The notes: a model not told the origin generated them from the sequence alone. Positions 25,775 to 35,011 are shown, counted from the stretch's first letter. The stretch: 51,160 bases of DNA from Cyclobacteriaceae bacterium (GCA_003565295.1 PXCO01000073.1:1-51160); one strand, 5' to 3'. Program-made: numbers and translations.

Positions 25775-26710
25775 TTATTCGTGTGACATGCTATAGGCGA
25801 TTCTCTCTATGCCTACCACTATAATTACCCCTACAAAGAAAGCCAAAATTGCCATTAAAAACTGAGGCTCCTGACCAGTTTCTGCCAAAAAGTGATGAGG
25901 GCCAATGTTTTCGGTGACGAAGGGCTCCCTAGTACCCTTGCTGGACATACGGTAGCTAAGCACTTTTTTCCATGGCCATATTTTGTTGATACTGCCCAGC
26001 ATAAAACCGGACAAAAAGGCGATGGTGATGGAATGAAAGTTTTTGAGCAACCAATAGATAACCCTGCTAAAGCTTAACAACCCGATGATGCAGCCCAGGG
26101 CAAATACCCCCAAAACCAATACATCTTTTTCATTCACAGCCGCTAATACGTTTTCATATTGACCCAGTATGAGAAGAATAAAACTGCCCGAAATTCCTGG
26201 CAGGATCATGGCGCAAATGGCAATGGACCCTGAAATAAGGGTAAACCACCATGCTTCGGGGGAACTGATTGGAGGAATTTCGGTGATAAGATAGGCTAAA
26301 TAGGCACCTAGGGGAATTGCGATGATTGCGAGCAGATTCCATTTCTTTATATCCCTAAGGATTATGATAGCACTTATCAGTATGAGCCCACAAAAAAAAG
26401 CCCACAAAGGGATAGGGTGGTTTTCCATCAAGAAAGTGATGCCTCTTGAAAGGGTGAAAATACTGGTAATTATTCCTGCCACCAAGGTGGTCAGAAAGTG
26501 CCCGTTCACATGGATCCAAAGTGCTTTCAATCTCAACGAAAGCAACAGTTGTAAGGCTTCCAGGTCAAAGGATCGAATACTATCCAATAAGTCTTCGTAA
26601 ATTTTGGTCACCAATGCAATAGACCCACCAGATACACCGGGAACAATATCGGCAGCTCCCATTCCCATTCCTTTTAAATATAAAAGGATATAATCAACAA
26701 GCCTATTCAT
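25775..26710 (-). CDS. DUF368 membrane protein (PopT-type polyprenyl-phosphate transporter family)
   Basis: The 311-residue inner-membrane protein has about 8-9 hydrophobic segments. DUF368 signatures are KGMGMGAADIVPGVSGGSIA (about 13-32) and the repeat-like ILPGISGSFILLILGQYENV (about 167-186); both are re-entrant half-motifs of an internal duplication. DUF368 proteins have been shown in some bacteria to recycle undecaprenyl phosphate across the membrane for envelope synthesis. The same role is inferred here. It sits between the phosphosulfolactate synthase family gene (39-base gap) and aroE (2-base gap). Confidence 0.92.
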   Translation of the reverse strand: MNRLVDYILLYLKGMGMGAADIVPGVSGGSIALVTKIYEDLLDSIRSFDLEALQLLLSLRLKALWIHVNGHFLTTLVAGIITSIFTLSRGITFLMENHPIPLWAFFCGLILISAIIILRDIKKWNLLAIIAIPLGAYLAYLITEIPPISSPEAWWFTLISGSIAICAMILPGISGSFILLILGQYENVLAAVNEKDVLVLGVFALGCIIGLLSFSRVIYWLLKNFHSITIAFLSGFMLGSINKIWPWKKVLSYRMSSKGTREPFVTENIGPHHFLAETGQEPQFLMAILAFFVGVIIVVGIERIAYSMSHE

Positions 26711-26749
26711 GGATATCCGAATTGTTGTAAGTGTGAATTGGACGTGGAA

Positions 26750-27517
26750 TTACTTTTCCAGATCCAGAAAATAGTCAAAAGTGTCTCCCCTTAACCCCAG
26801 CCTTAAGGTTTCCAATGGGATGAATTCGTTTGGGGCAATATTCCCCAGGTTCACATTCGTGCCGATCAATTTGATGAACCAAACCTGTTGTTCTTTTTGA
26901 GGGGCCTCCCAAATTATCTTTTCTTCAGGGATTTTGGTGAGAATTTCTTCCACAAGCCCCTGTCTTACTTCTCCGGAGTCCCTGAACAGACCAACTGTGC
27001 CCCCTTCTCTGGCTTCCCCTATAACTTTCCAAGCCCCAGCATCTAATTCTTTTTGCATTTGTTCGATCCATTTATACGGGGGGATGATTTTTGCAGCATC
27101 TTTAGAGCCAACCTCGGATAGCACAGTTACCTGTTGGCTGAGAACACTGATGTACTCACATTTTTGCCGGTGGTCCAGCACTATGGAGCCATCGGATACC
27201 TCGGCGAAAGTTAGTTCATACGTGTCTAAAAGGGCCCTGTAGTCATCGAATTGATTTCGGATGATAAAGGCTTCGAAAAGTGTTCCACCAAAATAAACCG
27301 GAATACCGGCAGATCGATAGATATCAATTTTTTCTTTTAGATTTTTGGTGACATATGAGGTGGCCCAACCTAGCTTCACTATATCCACATATTCCCCACT
27401 GGTCTGCACAAAATCTTCCACCTCCCTTAGGCTAAGACCTTTATCCATGGCCATGGTAAAACCCGATGATCTGGGCTTTACTGTGCGGTCAGGGATACTT
27501 TTCAGCACATAATTCAT
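26750..27517 (-). CDS. Phosphosulfolactate synthase (ComA) family protein
   Basis: The 255-residue TIM-barrel protein matches the ComA family. Early signature residues are GFTMAMDKGLSLREVEDF and EYVDIVKLGWATSYV (about 18-55). YFGGTLFEAFIIRNQ, EVSDGSIVLDHRQK, VLSEVGSKDAAKIIPPYKW and VIGEAREGGTVGLFR follow. Archaeal and some bacterial ComA enzymes add sulfite to phosphoenolpyruvate as the first step to coenzyme M. Bacteroidota do not make coenzyme M in general, so here it may feed sulfolactate or cysteate for sulfonolipids, or have diverged. It lies between the TPR gene (38-base gap) and DUF368 on the same strand. Confidence 0.85.
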   Translation of the reverse strand: MNYVLKSIPDRTVKPRSSGFTMAMDKGLSLREVEDFVQTSGEYVDIVKLGWATSYVTKNLKEKIDIYRSAGIPVYFGGTLFEAFIIRNQFDDYRALLDTYELTFAEVSDGSIVLDHRQKCEYISVLSQQVTVLSEVGSKDAAKIIPPYKWIEQMQKELDAGAWKVIGEAREGGTVGLFRDSGEVRQGLVEEILTKIPEEKIIWEAPQKEQQVWFIKLIGTNVNLGNIAPNEFIPLETLRLGLRGDTFDYFLDLEK

Positions 27518-27555
27518 TCAATGATACTTTTATTAAAACAGATAATTTGGATAAA

Positions 27556-28968
27556 TTATTTGGTAAAATCGCTTTTGTACTGATTGATAATTTTATAAAT
27601 AGCCTTTTGTTGTTCAAGTTCAGGCATCAAATCAAACAAAATCACGTGTTTTTCAAAGTCCAAAGTTAATGCATTTTCTAAATATGAAAAGGCTTCCTTG
27701 TATTTACCTGTTTTAATCAAATATACCACTAGGCGATAATATAGCTCCGGTTCTTCGGGAAGTTCCTCAATTCCTTCCTTTATCACATCCTCCGCTTCTT
27801 CAAATCTATTCTGGTCAAAGTAGATCAGGGAGAGGTTGACATAGGTTTCAAGGATCCCAGGTTCCAGGTTGATGGCTTCTTCATACGCTTCTGAACTGGC
27901 CTGAAGATTACCAAGATGGTATTCTGCATCTGCCAATCCTACCCAATAATTGGCGTTTTCCGAAGTGAGCTTGAGGGCTTTCTTAAAATAATGGATGGCC
28001 TCAAAGTATTTTTGCTTTTTAAGCATGCACATTCCTAGGCCAAACCAAGCATCATCATATTCGGGATCTAGTTTTGCCGACTTTTTGAAATATTTAAAGG
28101 CCATATCCACCTGATCCAACTTTTCGTAGGTCGCGGCCAGGTAACAGCAGTTTTCCGCATTGCTTCCTTCACAATGGATGGTGTTCTGATAAGCCTCCAG
28201 GGCCTTTTCATACTGCTTGGTGTTCATCAGGGCATTACCCAAATTAAAATAAGCAGAGGCAAAGCTATCGTCGATAAGTAGGGCGTAATCATAGGCGTGG
28301 ATGGCTTTATCATACTCTGCCATGCGGTTATACACTACACCCAAATTATACCAGGCCCCAGAATTGTAGGGATCTTGATCAATAAAATGTTGGTAAAATT
28401 GAAGGATTTCCTCAAAGGAACCTTCTTCCTCCGTGATCATGGCCAATTGAAAAAGTGCATCTTCGTGATGGATTTTCAGGCTTACAGCCTTCTTATACTC
28501 CTCTACAGCTTTTTCGTTGTTACCCTCTGCCCTGAATAGATTGCCTAACAAATAATGTACTTCTGCCTTGTCCTCAGCAGTTGGAAGGTAATTTTCTAAC
28601 ATGAAGATGGCATCCTGATACTGCCCCATGATGGTATAGGTATTGGCCAAGGCCAGAATTACCTCCTCATTGTTAGGAGACAAATTGTTGAGGTTTTCCA
28701 AGATGTCCAGCCCTTCTTCCAGGTCTTCCAAATAAATCAGTGATTGGGCTTGCATGAGCTTAAACTCCAGCGAAAAGGGAAATTTCTCCAAGGCCATTTC
28801 ACTGGCAGTGAGTGCTTTTTTGAACTTCAGGTTGTCTAGATAAAACCGGATGATGTCCTCAAATTCCTCTTCTACAAAGAATAAATCCAGATTGGACCTC
28901 AAAGAGTGTTCAAACTTCTTAACTAGTGCCCTTTCCTGTTCTGAGTGATTATCAAAATCTCCTGTCAT
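27556..28968 (-). CDS. Tetratricopeptide-repeat protein
   Basis: The 470-residue protein is almost entirely TPR, about 11-12 units of 34 residues. Examples are GAWYNLGVVYNRMAEYDKAIHAY, ASAYFNLGNALMNTKQYEKAL and YWVGLADAEYHLGNLQAS. There is no signal peptide or membrane segment, so it is a cytoplasmic scaffold. The partner is not evident. It leads the run TPR - ComA family - DUF368 - aroE - decarboxylase with short gaps, so it is probably the first gene of that transcript. The 112-base gap upstream (28969-29080) separates it from the SDR epimerase. Confidence 0.9.
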   Translation of the reverse strand: MTGDFDNHSEQERALVKKFEHSLRSNLDLFFVEEEFEDIIRFYLDNLKFKKALTASEMALEKFPFSLEFKLMQAQSLIYLEDLEEGLDILENLNNLSPNNEEVILALANTYTIMGQYQDAIFMLENYLPTAEDKAEVHYLLGNLFRAEGNNEKAVEEYKKAVSLKIHHEDALFQLAMITEEEGSFEEILQFYQHFIDQDPYNSGAWYNLGVVYNRMAEYDKAIHAYDYALLIDDSFASAYFNLGNALMNTKQYEKALEAYQNTIHCEGSNAENCCYLAATYEKLDQVDMAFKYFKKSAKLDPEYDDAWFGLGMCMLKKQKYFEAIHYFKKALKLTSENANYWVGLADAEYHLGNLQASSEAYEEAINLEPGILETYVNLSLIYFDQNRFEEAEDVIKEGIEELPEEPELYYRLVVYLIKTGKYKEAFSYLENALTLDFEKHVILFDLMPELEQQKAIYKIINQYKSDFTK

Positions 28969-29080
28969 CGGCGCTCTTTTTAGTAGTTAAATAAACCGGG
29001 CCATAGGCTTAGGCTTATCGATAAGTAAGGTAATAAAATAATTCTGCAAATCAAGCCTGTGCAGGATTAACGCCAGCCCT

Positions 29081-30046
29081 CTAATTTTTGTTGTCAAAGG
29101 CCCATCTCAAGGTCTCTTCAAGTGGGGTAAAATCGAAGGGCATGACTTTCATCATTTTTTGGTTATCAAAGGTGAAATTTTGCTGGGAGAGCAGTGCTGT
29201 TTGCTTGTTAAGGGAAACGGGGATAAACCCTAAGCGATTTGCGATGCCGGAGAAAAACAAAGCAGTTTTTAACAAACCCTTAGAAATGGGTTTATGGGGA
29301 GCCTTTTGTCCCGTGACCTTGGCGATTTCCTCAAAGAATGTCCTATAGGGTAGGCTTTCTTTAGTGATGATGTACCTTTCGTTCCATTGAGCTTCCTCGG
29401 CAATCTTAACCATGATTTTAACGGCATCCCTAATGTCAATGTAATTAATGCTTCCTTGGGGGTAATAACGTAATCCTTTTTTCACATATTCATAGACCAT
29501 AGTGCTGGATCTATCATCTTTGTGTTTAGCAAGCAAGACCGAAGGGTTGAAGACAAGCACTTGCAAGCCTTCCTGGGCACCTCTCCATACCTCCAATTCG
29601 GCCAAATGTTTGGAAATGGCATAAGTGGTGTTTAAATCAGAGTTCACCCATTTATAATCCTCATCGATCAACTGTGTTTCCGGATCTTTGCCCAGCGCAG
29701 CCACCGAACTGATAAACACCATTTTTTTTGGACCTTTGTCCAATAATACATTTACGAGGTTGGCCGTACCTTGGGCATTGATGTCCAATAATTTTTTCTC
29801 ATCTTTATTTTTGAACGACACCAATCCGGCCACGTGCCATACCATATCCACCTGCTCCACTGCCTCTTCTAGCGACTGATGGTTAAGGATATCCCCCTTA
29901 TGCCATACGACCTGGTTATCAATGTCCTTCACCAGCCGATTGCTACTTGTAGAACGCCTCAGCCCATGGACTTCGTGATCCACCGATAATGATCTGATTA
30001 GGTAGCTCCCCAGTAAACCTGTGGCACCAGTTACTAATATTTTCAT
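29081..30046 (-). CDS. NAD(P)-dependent epimerase/dehydratase (extended SDR)
   Basis: The 321-residue protein has an N-terminal nucleotide loop TGATGLLGSYL (7-17), an acidic/basic strand end GLRRST, and GDI at 51-53. The catalytic YxxxK is Y142-K146 (TYAISKHLAE), preceded by the serine strand FISSVAALG. It belongs to the extended SDRs acting on nucleotide sugars, or on sterol/flavonoid-like ketones; the substrate is unclear. Its ATG overlaps the TGA of cpsB (ATGA), indicating translational coupling and a role linked to surface polysaccharide. Confidence 0.88.
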   Translation of the reverse strand: MKILVTGATGLLGSYLIRSLSVDHEVHGLRRSTSSNRLVKDIDNQVVWHKGDILNHQSLEEAVEQVDMVWHVAGLVSFKNKDEKKLLDINAQGTANLVNVLLDKGPKKMVFISSVAALGKDPETQLIDEDYKWVNSDLNTTYAISKHLAELEVWRGAQEGLQVLVFNPSVLLAKHKDDRSSTMVYEYVKKGLRYYPQGSINYIDIRDAVKIMVKIAEEAQWNERYIITKESLPYRTFFEEIAKVTGQKAPHKPISKGLLKTALFFSGIANRLGFIPVSLNKQTALLSQQNFTFDNQKMMKVMPFDFTPLEETLRWAFDNKN

Positions 30047-30792
30047 AAAGTAGGGTTGATCAGGTTTAATGTATTCAATTTATGAAAATATTTCTCTTGT
30101 GTCAGCAGTTTAAGGGCTTCCACATACCTCAAGTTGTGGCAATCTGTGCCCACTAATTTTATCAATCCCTGATCAATCAGTTTTTCCGCAAATTTTTTCA
30201 CAGGTTTGGAGTAATAACCTGTAAGGGAAAGTAAATTAAGCTGAAAACTAATGTTTCTTTCCGCCAGGGACTCCAAAAGTTGTTCGTCTTGGTGCAGGTA
30301 GAGGTAGCGTTCCGGATGAGCAAATACCGGTTGATAGCCAGCCATTTCCAATTTGAAAAAGGCTTCTATGAGTATGTGAGGCTTGCTCAGGAACCCCGTC
30401 TCAACCAATACCATGTTATTGCCAAAGGTCAAGAGGGGCTCGTTATTTTCGATTTTCTCGTAGAAAATTTCGTCCAGGTAATATTCGGCAGCAGCTTCTA
30501 GGGCAATGTCAACGCCCTCCTTTTCCAAGGCCTCCTTTAACAGCTCCAAACCTGATAATATGATGTCAGGGGTGTTGCGGTAGAATTCGCTCATCACATG
30601 AGGGGTGATAATCAGCTTTTTAAGACCAAAGGCATGCAGCTCCTTAATTAGGGTGACTGATTCCTCTAGCGTTTGTGCACCATCATCGATTCCCGGAATC
30701 AAGTGGCTGTGCATGTCCGCTTCCATCCAGGACAGGTCTAATTTTAATGGCTCTTTTGTTTTGTTTCTTTTGAATATATCCAGCAACGACAT
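30043..30792 (-). CDS. CpsB/CapC-type PHP-family tyrosine phosphatase
   Basis: The protein has 249 residues from the ATG at 30792. A 16-codon upstream extension starting with TTG exists, but the ATG overlaps the rfbC stop as TAATG, which fixes the start. The PHP fold shows ADMHSHLIPGIDDGAQT (H28, H30, D36), KKLIITPHVMSEFY, VFAHPERY and VGTDCHNL, metal ligands of the manganese-dependent YwqE/CpsB phosphatases. These dephosphorylate bacterial tyrosine kinases that control capsule or exopolysaccharide length. No BY-kinase or export gene is nearby, so the partner is elsewhere. It forms a coupled set rfbC - cpsB - SDR epimerase. Confidence 0.9.
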   Translation of the reverse strand: MSLLDIFKRNKTKEPLKLDLSWMEADMHSHLIPGIDDGAQTLEESVTLIKELHAFGLKKLIITPHVMSEFYRNTPDIILSGLELLKEALEKEGVDIALEAAAEYYLDEIFYEKIENNEPLLTFGNNMVLVETGFLSKPHILIEAFFKLEMAGYQPVFAHPERYLYLHQDEQLLESLAERNISFQLNLLSLTGYYSKPVKKFAEKLIDQGLIKLVGTDCHNLRYVEALKLLTQEKYFHKLNTLNLINPTL

Positions 30793-31343
30793 TAAAGTCC
30801 TCCTTCGCTTTCGGTAATGAATTGCCCTAGGCTGGGCCAATTTTTATCTTTTTCAGATAAAATAGGGTTAAAAACTCCCCAATCAATCCCTAACTCATTA
30901 TCGTTCCAAATAATTCCTCCCTCACTTTCCTTATGGTAGAAATTTGAACATTTATAAGAGAAAACCGCATCTTCGTAAACGGCAAACCCATGCGCAAACC
31001 CCTGTGGGATGTAAAGCATGTTTTGAAGGTTCTCATCGAGTACCACCGCATGGTATTTTCCTTGCGTAGGGGATCCCTTTCTCAAGTCTACAACCACGTC
31101 CAAAACCTTGCCAACAATTACTCTTGCCAATTTGGCTTGTGCATATTCCCCTTTTTGGAAATGTAGCCCCCTAATGATCCCTCTTTCAGAATAGGACTGA
31201 TTATCCTGTTTCCAGTCTGTGATCAGTTCGTGCTTTTCAAAAATATCCTTTCTGTAGGTTTCCAAAAAATAACCCCTATCGTCTTTAAAGACTCTGGGAT
31301 AAAGCTCATACACCCCCTCTAAAGGGGTCTTCTTGATTTCCAT
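30792..31343 (-). CDS. rfbC: dTDP-4-dehydrorhamnose 3,5-epimerase
   Basis: The enzyme has 183 residues from the ATG at 31343. An in-frame TTG two codons upstream is less likely. It makes dTDP-4-dehydro-L-rhamnose in dTDP-rhamnose synthesis. Seen are FKDDRGYFLETYRKDIF, QDNQSYSERGIIRGLHFQ (catalytic H61), KVLDVVVDLRKGSPTQGK, and YIPQGFAHGF with the active-site Tyr region CSNFYHKESEGG. The cupin length is normal. No rfbA, rfbB or rfbD is nearby, so it is separated from the rest of the pathway. It shares one base of stop/start with cpsB (TAATG). Confidence 0.94.
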   Translation of the reverse strand: MEIKKTPLEGVYELYPRVFKDDRGYFLETYRKDIFEKHELITDWKQDNQSYSERGIIRGLHFQKGEYAQAKLARVIVGKVLDVVVDLRKGSPTQGKYHAVVLDENLQNMLYIPQGFAHGFAVYEDAVFSYKCSNFYHKESEGGIIWNDNELGIDWGVFNPILSEKDKNWPSLGQFITESEGGL

Positions 31344-31531
31344 GATCAAAATAATTTTAAAACCGCTCTATTGCTTACCTAACCTTTTCCTGTTGCCAGG
31401 ATTTTTGCTCCACAAAAGTACTTAAAAATAAATTATCGGTTAACTTTATATGATTAATATGGGATTACTAAAGTATTTTGGGCATGCCATTTGATCGATT
31501 TTAAGTTGAAAAACCGTTGAATTTAATTAAT

Positions 31532-31539
31532 TAGATTTG
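31532..31539 (+). promoter_or_regulatory. Candidate -7 element for hflX
   Basis: TAGATTTG matches TAnnTTTG and is 41 bases before the hflX ATG at 31580. A GTTG 23 bases upstream (31505-31508) is a weak -33 candidate. It lies in the 236-base AT-rich divergent gap shared with rfbC. Confidence 0.4.
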
Positions 31540-31579
31540 TGTTGCATAAGTCCGTTTAATATATGGCCAATTAATATAT

Positions 31580-32854
31580 ATGAGCAAATACAATAGAAAG
31601 TTAAAAAAATTAGTCGAAACCTCCCCCAAAGAAGAAACAGCTATTTTGATAGCCTTAATCCACCAACATGATTCCGAGCATATGGTCAAGGAACATTTGG
31701 ATGAATTGGAATTTCTGGCGGAAACCCTAGGTGCTAAAACCGTTCACAAATTTACCCAACGCCTGGCCAAGCCAGATCAGAGGACCTTTGTAGGTGCCGG
31801 CAAATTAGAGGAAATTAAAGCTTATATTACCCATTTTGAAGTGGATATGGTGATAGTTGATGAGGATCTTTCCCCTTCTCAGATGAAGATTTTAGAAAAC
31901 GAACTTAAAATCAAGGTATATGATAGGTCTCTATTGATTTTGGATATTTTTCTCAAAAGGGCTCAGACAGCCCAGGCCAAGACCCAGGTGGAGTTGGCCC
32001 GATTTCAATATTTACTCCCCAGGCTTACACGTATGTGGACACACTTGGAGAGGCAAAGGGGTGGCACAAGTACCAGGGGTGGTGCAGGAGAAAAAGAGAT
32101 TGAAACCGATAAAAGGGACATCCGAAATAAAATCACCCTGCTTAAGTCCAAATTGGATAAAATCGAAAAACAGGGCATCACCCAGCGAAAAGGCAGAAAG
32201 GGTATTGTAAGGGTAGCAATGGTGGGATATACCAATGTGGGCAAGAGCACACTTATGAAGTTAATGACCAAGGCAGATGTGCTGGCCGAGGATAAGCTTT
32301 TTGCAACTGTGGATGCCACTGTCAGAAAGGTGGTGTTGGAAAATGTTCCTTTTCTTCTTTCCGATACCGTAGGTTTTATACGTAAACTACCCACCCACCT
32401 TATTGAATCCTTTAAATCCACTTTGGCTGAAATCAGGGAGGCAGATTTATTGGTACATGTGGTAGATGTTTCTCATCCTGCATTTGAGGATCAAATCGCC
32501 GTGGTCAACCAAACCCTGAACGAAATGGGAGCAGGTGAAAAACCCGTGATCATGGTGTTCAATAAAACTGATCTAGCCGCTAAAATGCCCACAGAAGAAG
32601 AAAGGATGTTTATGACTGAGCTGGAACTGGAAGAGGGAAGATTTATCGATTTTGACAAATTGGAGAAAAGTTATGCAAAGAAGTCTAACATAAAACCCGT
32701 ATTTATGGCGGCTTCTACGGGAGAGAATATCGAGAATTTCAGAAGGGTAGTTATTGATGAAGTGAAAAAAATTCACCAAAAAATATACCCTCACTATTTG
32801 GAAGATGAAACCTATGATTTCTCGTTTTTGGAAGAAAATGAAGGTAAAGATTGA
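31580..32854 (+). CDS. hflX: Ribosome-associated GTPase HflX
   Basis: The 424-residue protein splits stalled 70S ribosomes. The N-terminal HflX domain has TFVGAGKLEEI and VDMVIVDEDLSPSQMK, then a coiled linker. RGGTSTRGGAGEKEIETDKR is the conserved glycine-rich junction. The G domain begins at about 210: G1 GYTNVGKST (216-224), G3 DTVGFIRKLP (about 260), and G4 FNKTDL. All GTPase motifs are intact. It converges with the RsmF-like gene, the stop codons abutting (32854/32855) within a 12-base palindrome, with no separate terminator. Confidence 0.96.
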   Translation: MSKYNRKLKKLVETSPKEETAILIALIHQHDSEHMVKEHLDELEFLAETLGAKTVHKFTQRLAKPDQRTFVGAGKLEEIKAYITHFEVDMVIVDEDLSPSQMKILENELKIKVYDRSLLILDIFLKRAQTAQAKTQVELARFQYLLPRLTRMWTHLERQRGGTSTRGGAGEKEIETDKRDIRNKITLLKSKLDKIEKQGITQRKGRKGIVRVAMVGYTNVGKSTLMKLMTKADVLAEDKLFATVDATVRKVVLENVPFLLSDTVGFIRKLPTHLIESFKSTLAEIREADLLVHVVDVSHPAFEDQIAVVNQTLNEMGAGEKPVIMVFNKTDLAAKMPTEEERMFMTELELEEGRFIDFDKLEKSYAKKSNIKPVFMAASTGENIENFRRVVIDEVKKIHQKIYPHYLEDETYDFSFLEENEGKD

Positions 32855-34249
32855 TCAATCCTTTCTGACCCTCCAAGCTTTCGGGTAATAGTTGTTGATC
32901 CGGTTGCCCAGGTTTTTACACCAGCCTAGCGCAAGCTTATCGTAATGAAGCAACACCCAGCCCTTGCGTATTCGTTGATCTAAGGTAATTTCTTTCTTTT
33001 TAAGGTAGTTCAAAGCCGTTTCTAGGTCAATTTCTGCCCTTTCAAATCGTTCCTTGGGCAAGATGCTCAGGGCGAGGGGATGGGAAGGAATCCAACTCTC
33101 TCTGATCAGCTCCCCCAGCTCTGTGCCAAAATATTTTATGTTCAGGGAATCAGCGATGATTTCAAAGGTACTGACGAAATTCTCGGGAAATGCAAAATAG
33201 CTGTTTCCCACTTGAAAAAGGTCTAATCCTGCATCCTTGGCAAATGAAAATACAGCGGGAAACTGCTTTGCGGATACAGGCTTAATATGGGGATGGTTGA
33301 AGTTTTTAGACCATTTCATATGGGTATGTTCAAGAGCTCCAGGTTTTTGGAATAGGGAGATAAACAATCCTTCTCCCGTTACCTTATGAGGGAAAAAACG
33401 ATAGGCATAACCAATTTTTCCATTAGAGGCTAGTACATCTTCTTCTATGCCCCATTCATCATTTACGGGCACTCTTACACCAATTAATCCATGCTTTTGG
33501 ATCAGGCTACTGACAATTGTATCGTTTTCTGTGCGGTTGAAGGTACAGGTAGAATAGATGAGGTAGCCACCTGGTCTGAGTAAAGGCACGGCTTCTTCCA
33601 GAATTCTTTTTTGTCTCAGGCCGCAAAGTTTAACCTGTTCTGCGGACCATTCCCTGATGGCCACTGGATCTTTTCTGAACATACCCTCTCCAGAGCAGGG
33701 GGCATCTGCGAGTATAAGGTCAAAACTCTCCTCTAGTCCAGAAAAATGTGCAGGGTCATTTTGAGTGACAATGGTATTTCCCAGTCCCCATTTAATCATG
33801 TTTTCTTTGAGAATTTGAGTCCTGTTTTTTATGACCTCGTTGGCAATAAGTAAACCATCGCTCCCCAAAAAAGAGGATAGCAGTGTGGATTTACCCCCTG
33901 GAGCAGCACAAAGGTCAAGACAAATACTACCCTTCGGCAAGGACAATTGCTCTAGCATCCATTGTAAAAAAGTGGAAGAAGCTTCCTGAACATAATAGGC
34001 ACCTGCATGAAAATAAGGATCATTGGTGAAATCGGGTCTTTGGCTGAGCCGGTAACCATGCCTTGCCCAAGGAATGGGCAGGCTGTTTGGGAAATGAGAT
34101 GTCTTGGCCTTGAATGGGTTAATCCGTATGGAGACCGGGCTTGGGCTTTTCAGAGACTCTATAAAAAGAGGAAACTCCTCATTCGGCAGTAATTCCTCCA
34201 TTTGGCGAATAAAGTCCAAAGGAAGAACAGGTGCGGGCTTATCCTTCAT
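32855..34249 (-). CDS. RsmF-like rRNA (cytosine-5)-methyltransferase
   Basis: The 464-residue enzyme is of the NOL1/NOP2/Sun class. The N-terminal substrate-binding segment has SPVSIRINPFKA and YYVQEASSTFLQWML. The SAM domain shows CLDLCAAPGGKSTLL (motif I), DAPCSGEGMFRKD (motif IV Cys) and YSTCTFNRTENDTIV (motif VI catalytic Cys). The long C-terminal part (about 290-464), ending with RKGWVLLHYDKLALGWCKNLG, matches the RsmF/YebU-type tail. The target is probably a cytosine of 16S rRNA, inferred from the family. The next gene upstream, mtgA, is divergent with an 81-base gap. Confidence 0.92.
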   Translation of the reverse strand: MKDKPAPVLPLDFIRQMEELLPNEEFPLFIESLKSPSPVSIRINPFKAKTSHFPNSLPIPWARHGYRLSQRPDFTNDPYFHAGAYYVQEASSTFLQWMLEQLSLPKGSICLDLCAAPGGKSTLLSSFLGSDGLLIANEVIKNRTQILKENMIKWGLGNTIVTQNDPAHFSGLEESFDLILADAPCSGEGMFRKDPVAIREWSAEQVKLCGLRQKRILEEAVPLLRPGGYLIYSTCTFNRTENDTIVSSLIQKHGLIGVRVPVNDEWGIEEDVLASNGKIGYAYRFFPHKVTGEGLFISLFQKPGALEHTHMKWSKNFNHPHIKPVSAKQFPAVFSFAKDAGLDLFQVGNSYFAFPENFVSTFEIIADSLNIKYFGTELGELIRESWIPSHPLALSILPKERFERAEIDLETALNYLKKKEITLDQRIRKGWVLLHYDKLALGWCKNLGNRINNYYPKAWRVRKD

Positions 34250-34330
34250 GCCTCAAAATTAACTGGAAATGTTTGGCTATTCAATTGTGCTTTAGCGTTA
34301 AATTGCAGATAAATTATATATGTTCCTAAG

Positions 34331-35011
34331 GTGAAATCATTTTCGGTATTTATCATTAAATCCATCCTGGGTATAGTATTGTTCTCAGTTCTGCTTATGG
34401 TAAGTTATAAGTGGCTGCCCATTTATATCACCCCATTAATGGTGCAGAGAACCGTGGAGGCTATCATCGAGGGGGAAGGCAATATACCCAAAAGCCCTTC
34501 TTGGGTGAGGTATGAATCCATTTCCCCCCATATGGTCATGGCGGTAATTGCTGCCGAGGATCAAAAATTCCCCGAGCACGGAGGATTTGACTGGGAGGCC
34601 ATTGAGACAGCAAGAAGAGAAATTACGACCGGCAGAAGGTTCAGGGGGGGCAGTACCATTACCAATCAAACCGCAAAGAATGTATTTCTTTTCCCTGTGA
34701 GGAATATAGCTAGAAAGGTAGTAGAGGCATATTTTTCACTGGGTATTGAGTGGATATGGGGAAAGAAAAGGATTATGGAGGTGTATTTGAATGTCATTGA
34801 AATGGGTGATGGTATTTATGGCATTGATGCGGCCTCTAGGGAATATTATGCTAAAGCTGCCTCTGAACTTACAAAAGCAGAGTCCGCCATGATAGCAGCG
34901 ATTTTGCCGAATCCTCGCAGATGGGACCCCAACTCCCCTACGGCCTACCTGCGGGGTAGACAGGCCTGGATCTTAAGAAATATGCAACAGTTAGGGGAGA
35001 TTGAACTTTGA
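34331..35011 (+). CDS. mtgA: Monofunctional biosynthetic peptidoglycan transglycosylase
   Basis: The 226-residue enzyme polymerises lipid II into glycan strands. One N-terminal membrane helix (about 9-27) is followed by the GT51 domain: MAVIAAEDQKFPEHGGFDW with the catalytic Glu, RRFRGGSTITNQTAKNVFLF, EAYFSLGIEWIWGKKRIMEVYLN and AAILPNPRRWDPN. No transpeptidase domain is present. The start is GTG at 34331, after CTAAG; an in-frame TAA lies at 34310 and no ATG is in frame before the membrane helix. Its 3' end overlaps the convergent gene at 34991 by 21 bases. Confidence 0.95.
   Translation: MKSFSVFIIKSILGIVLFSVLLMVSYKWLPIYITPLMVQRTVEAIIEGEGNIPKSPSWVRYESISPHMVMAVIAAEDQKFPEHGGFDWEAIETARREITTGRRFRGGSTITNQTAKNVFLFPVRNIARKVVEAYFSLGIEWIWGKKRIMEVYLNVIEMGDGIYGIDAASREYYAKAASELTKAESAMIAAILPNPRRWDPNSPTAYLRGRQAWILRNMQQLGEIEL

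Noticed and set aside
30793-30840. TTG extension of cpsB by 16 codons
   Set aside because: The TAATG overlap with rfbC sets the start at 30792; the extension is basic, unconserved-looking and inside rfbC.
32849-32860. Palindrome GATTGATCAATC across the hflX/rsmF-like stops as a terminator
   Set aside because: The RNA stem would be only about four base pairs with a small loop and no T-run; likely a by-product of abutting stop codons.
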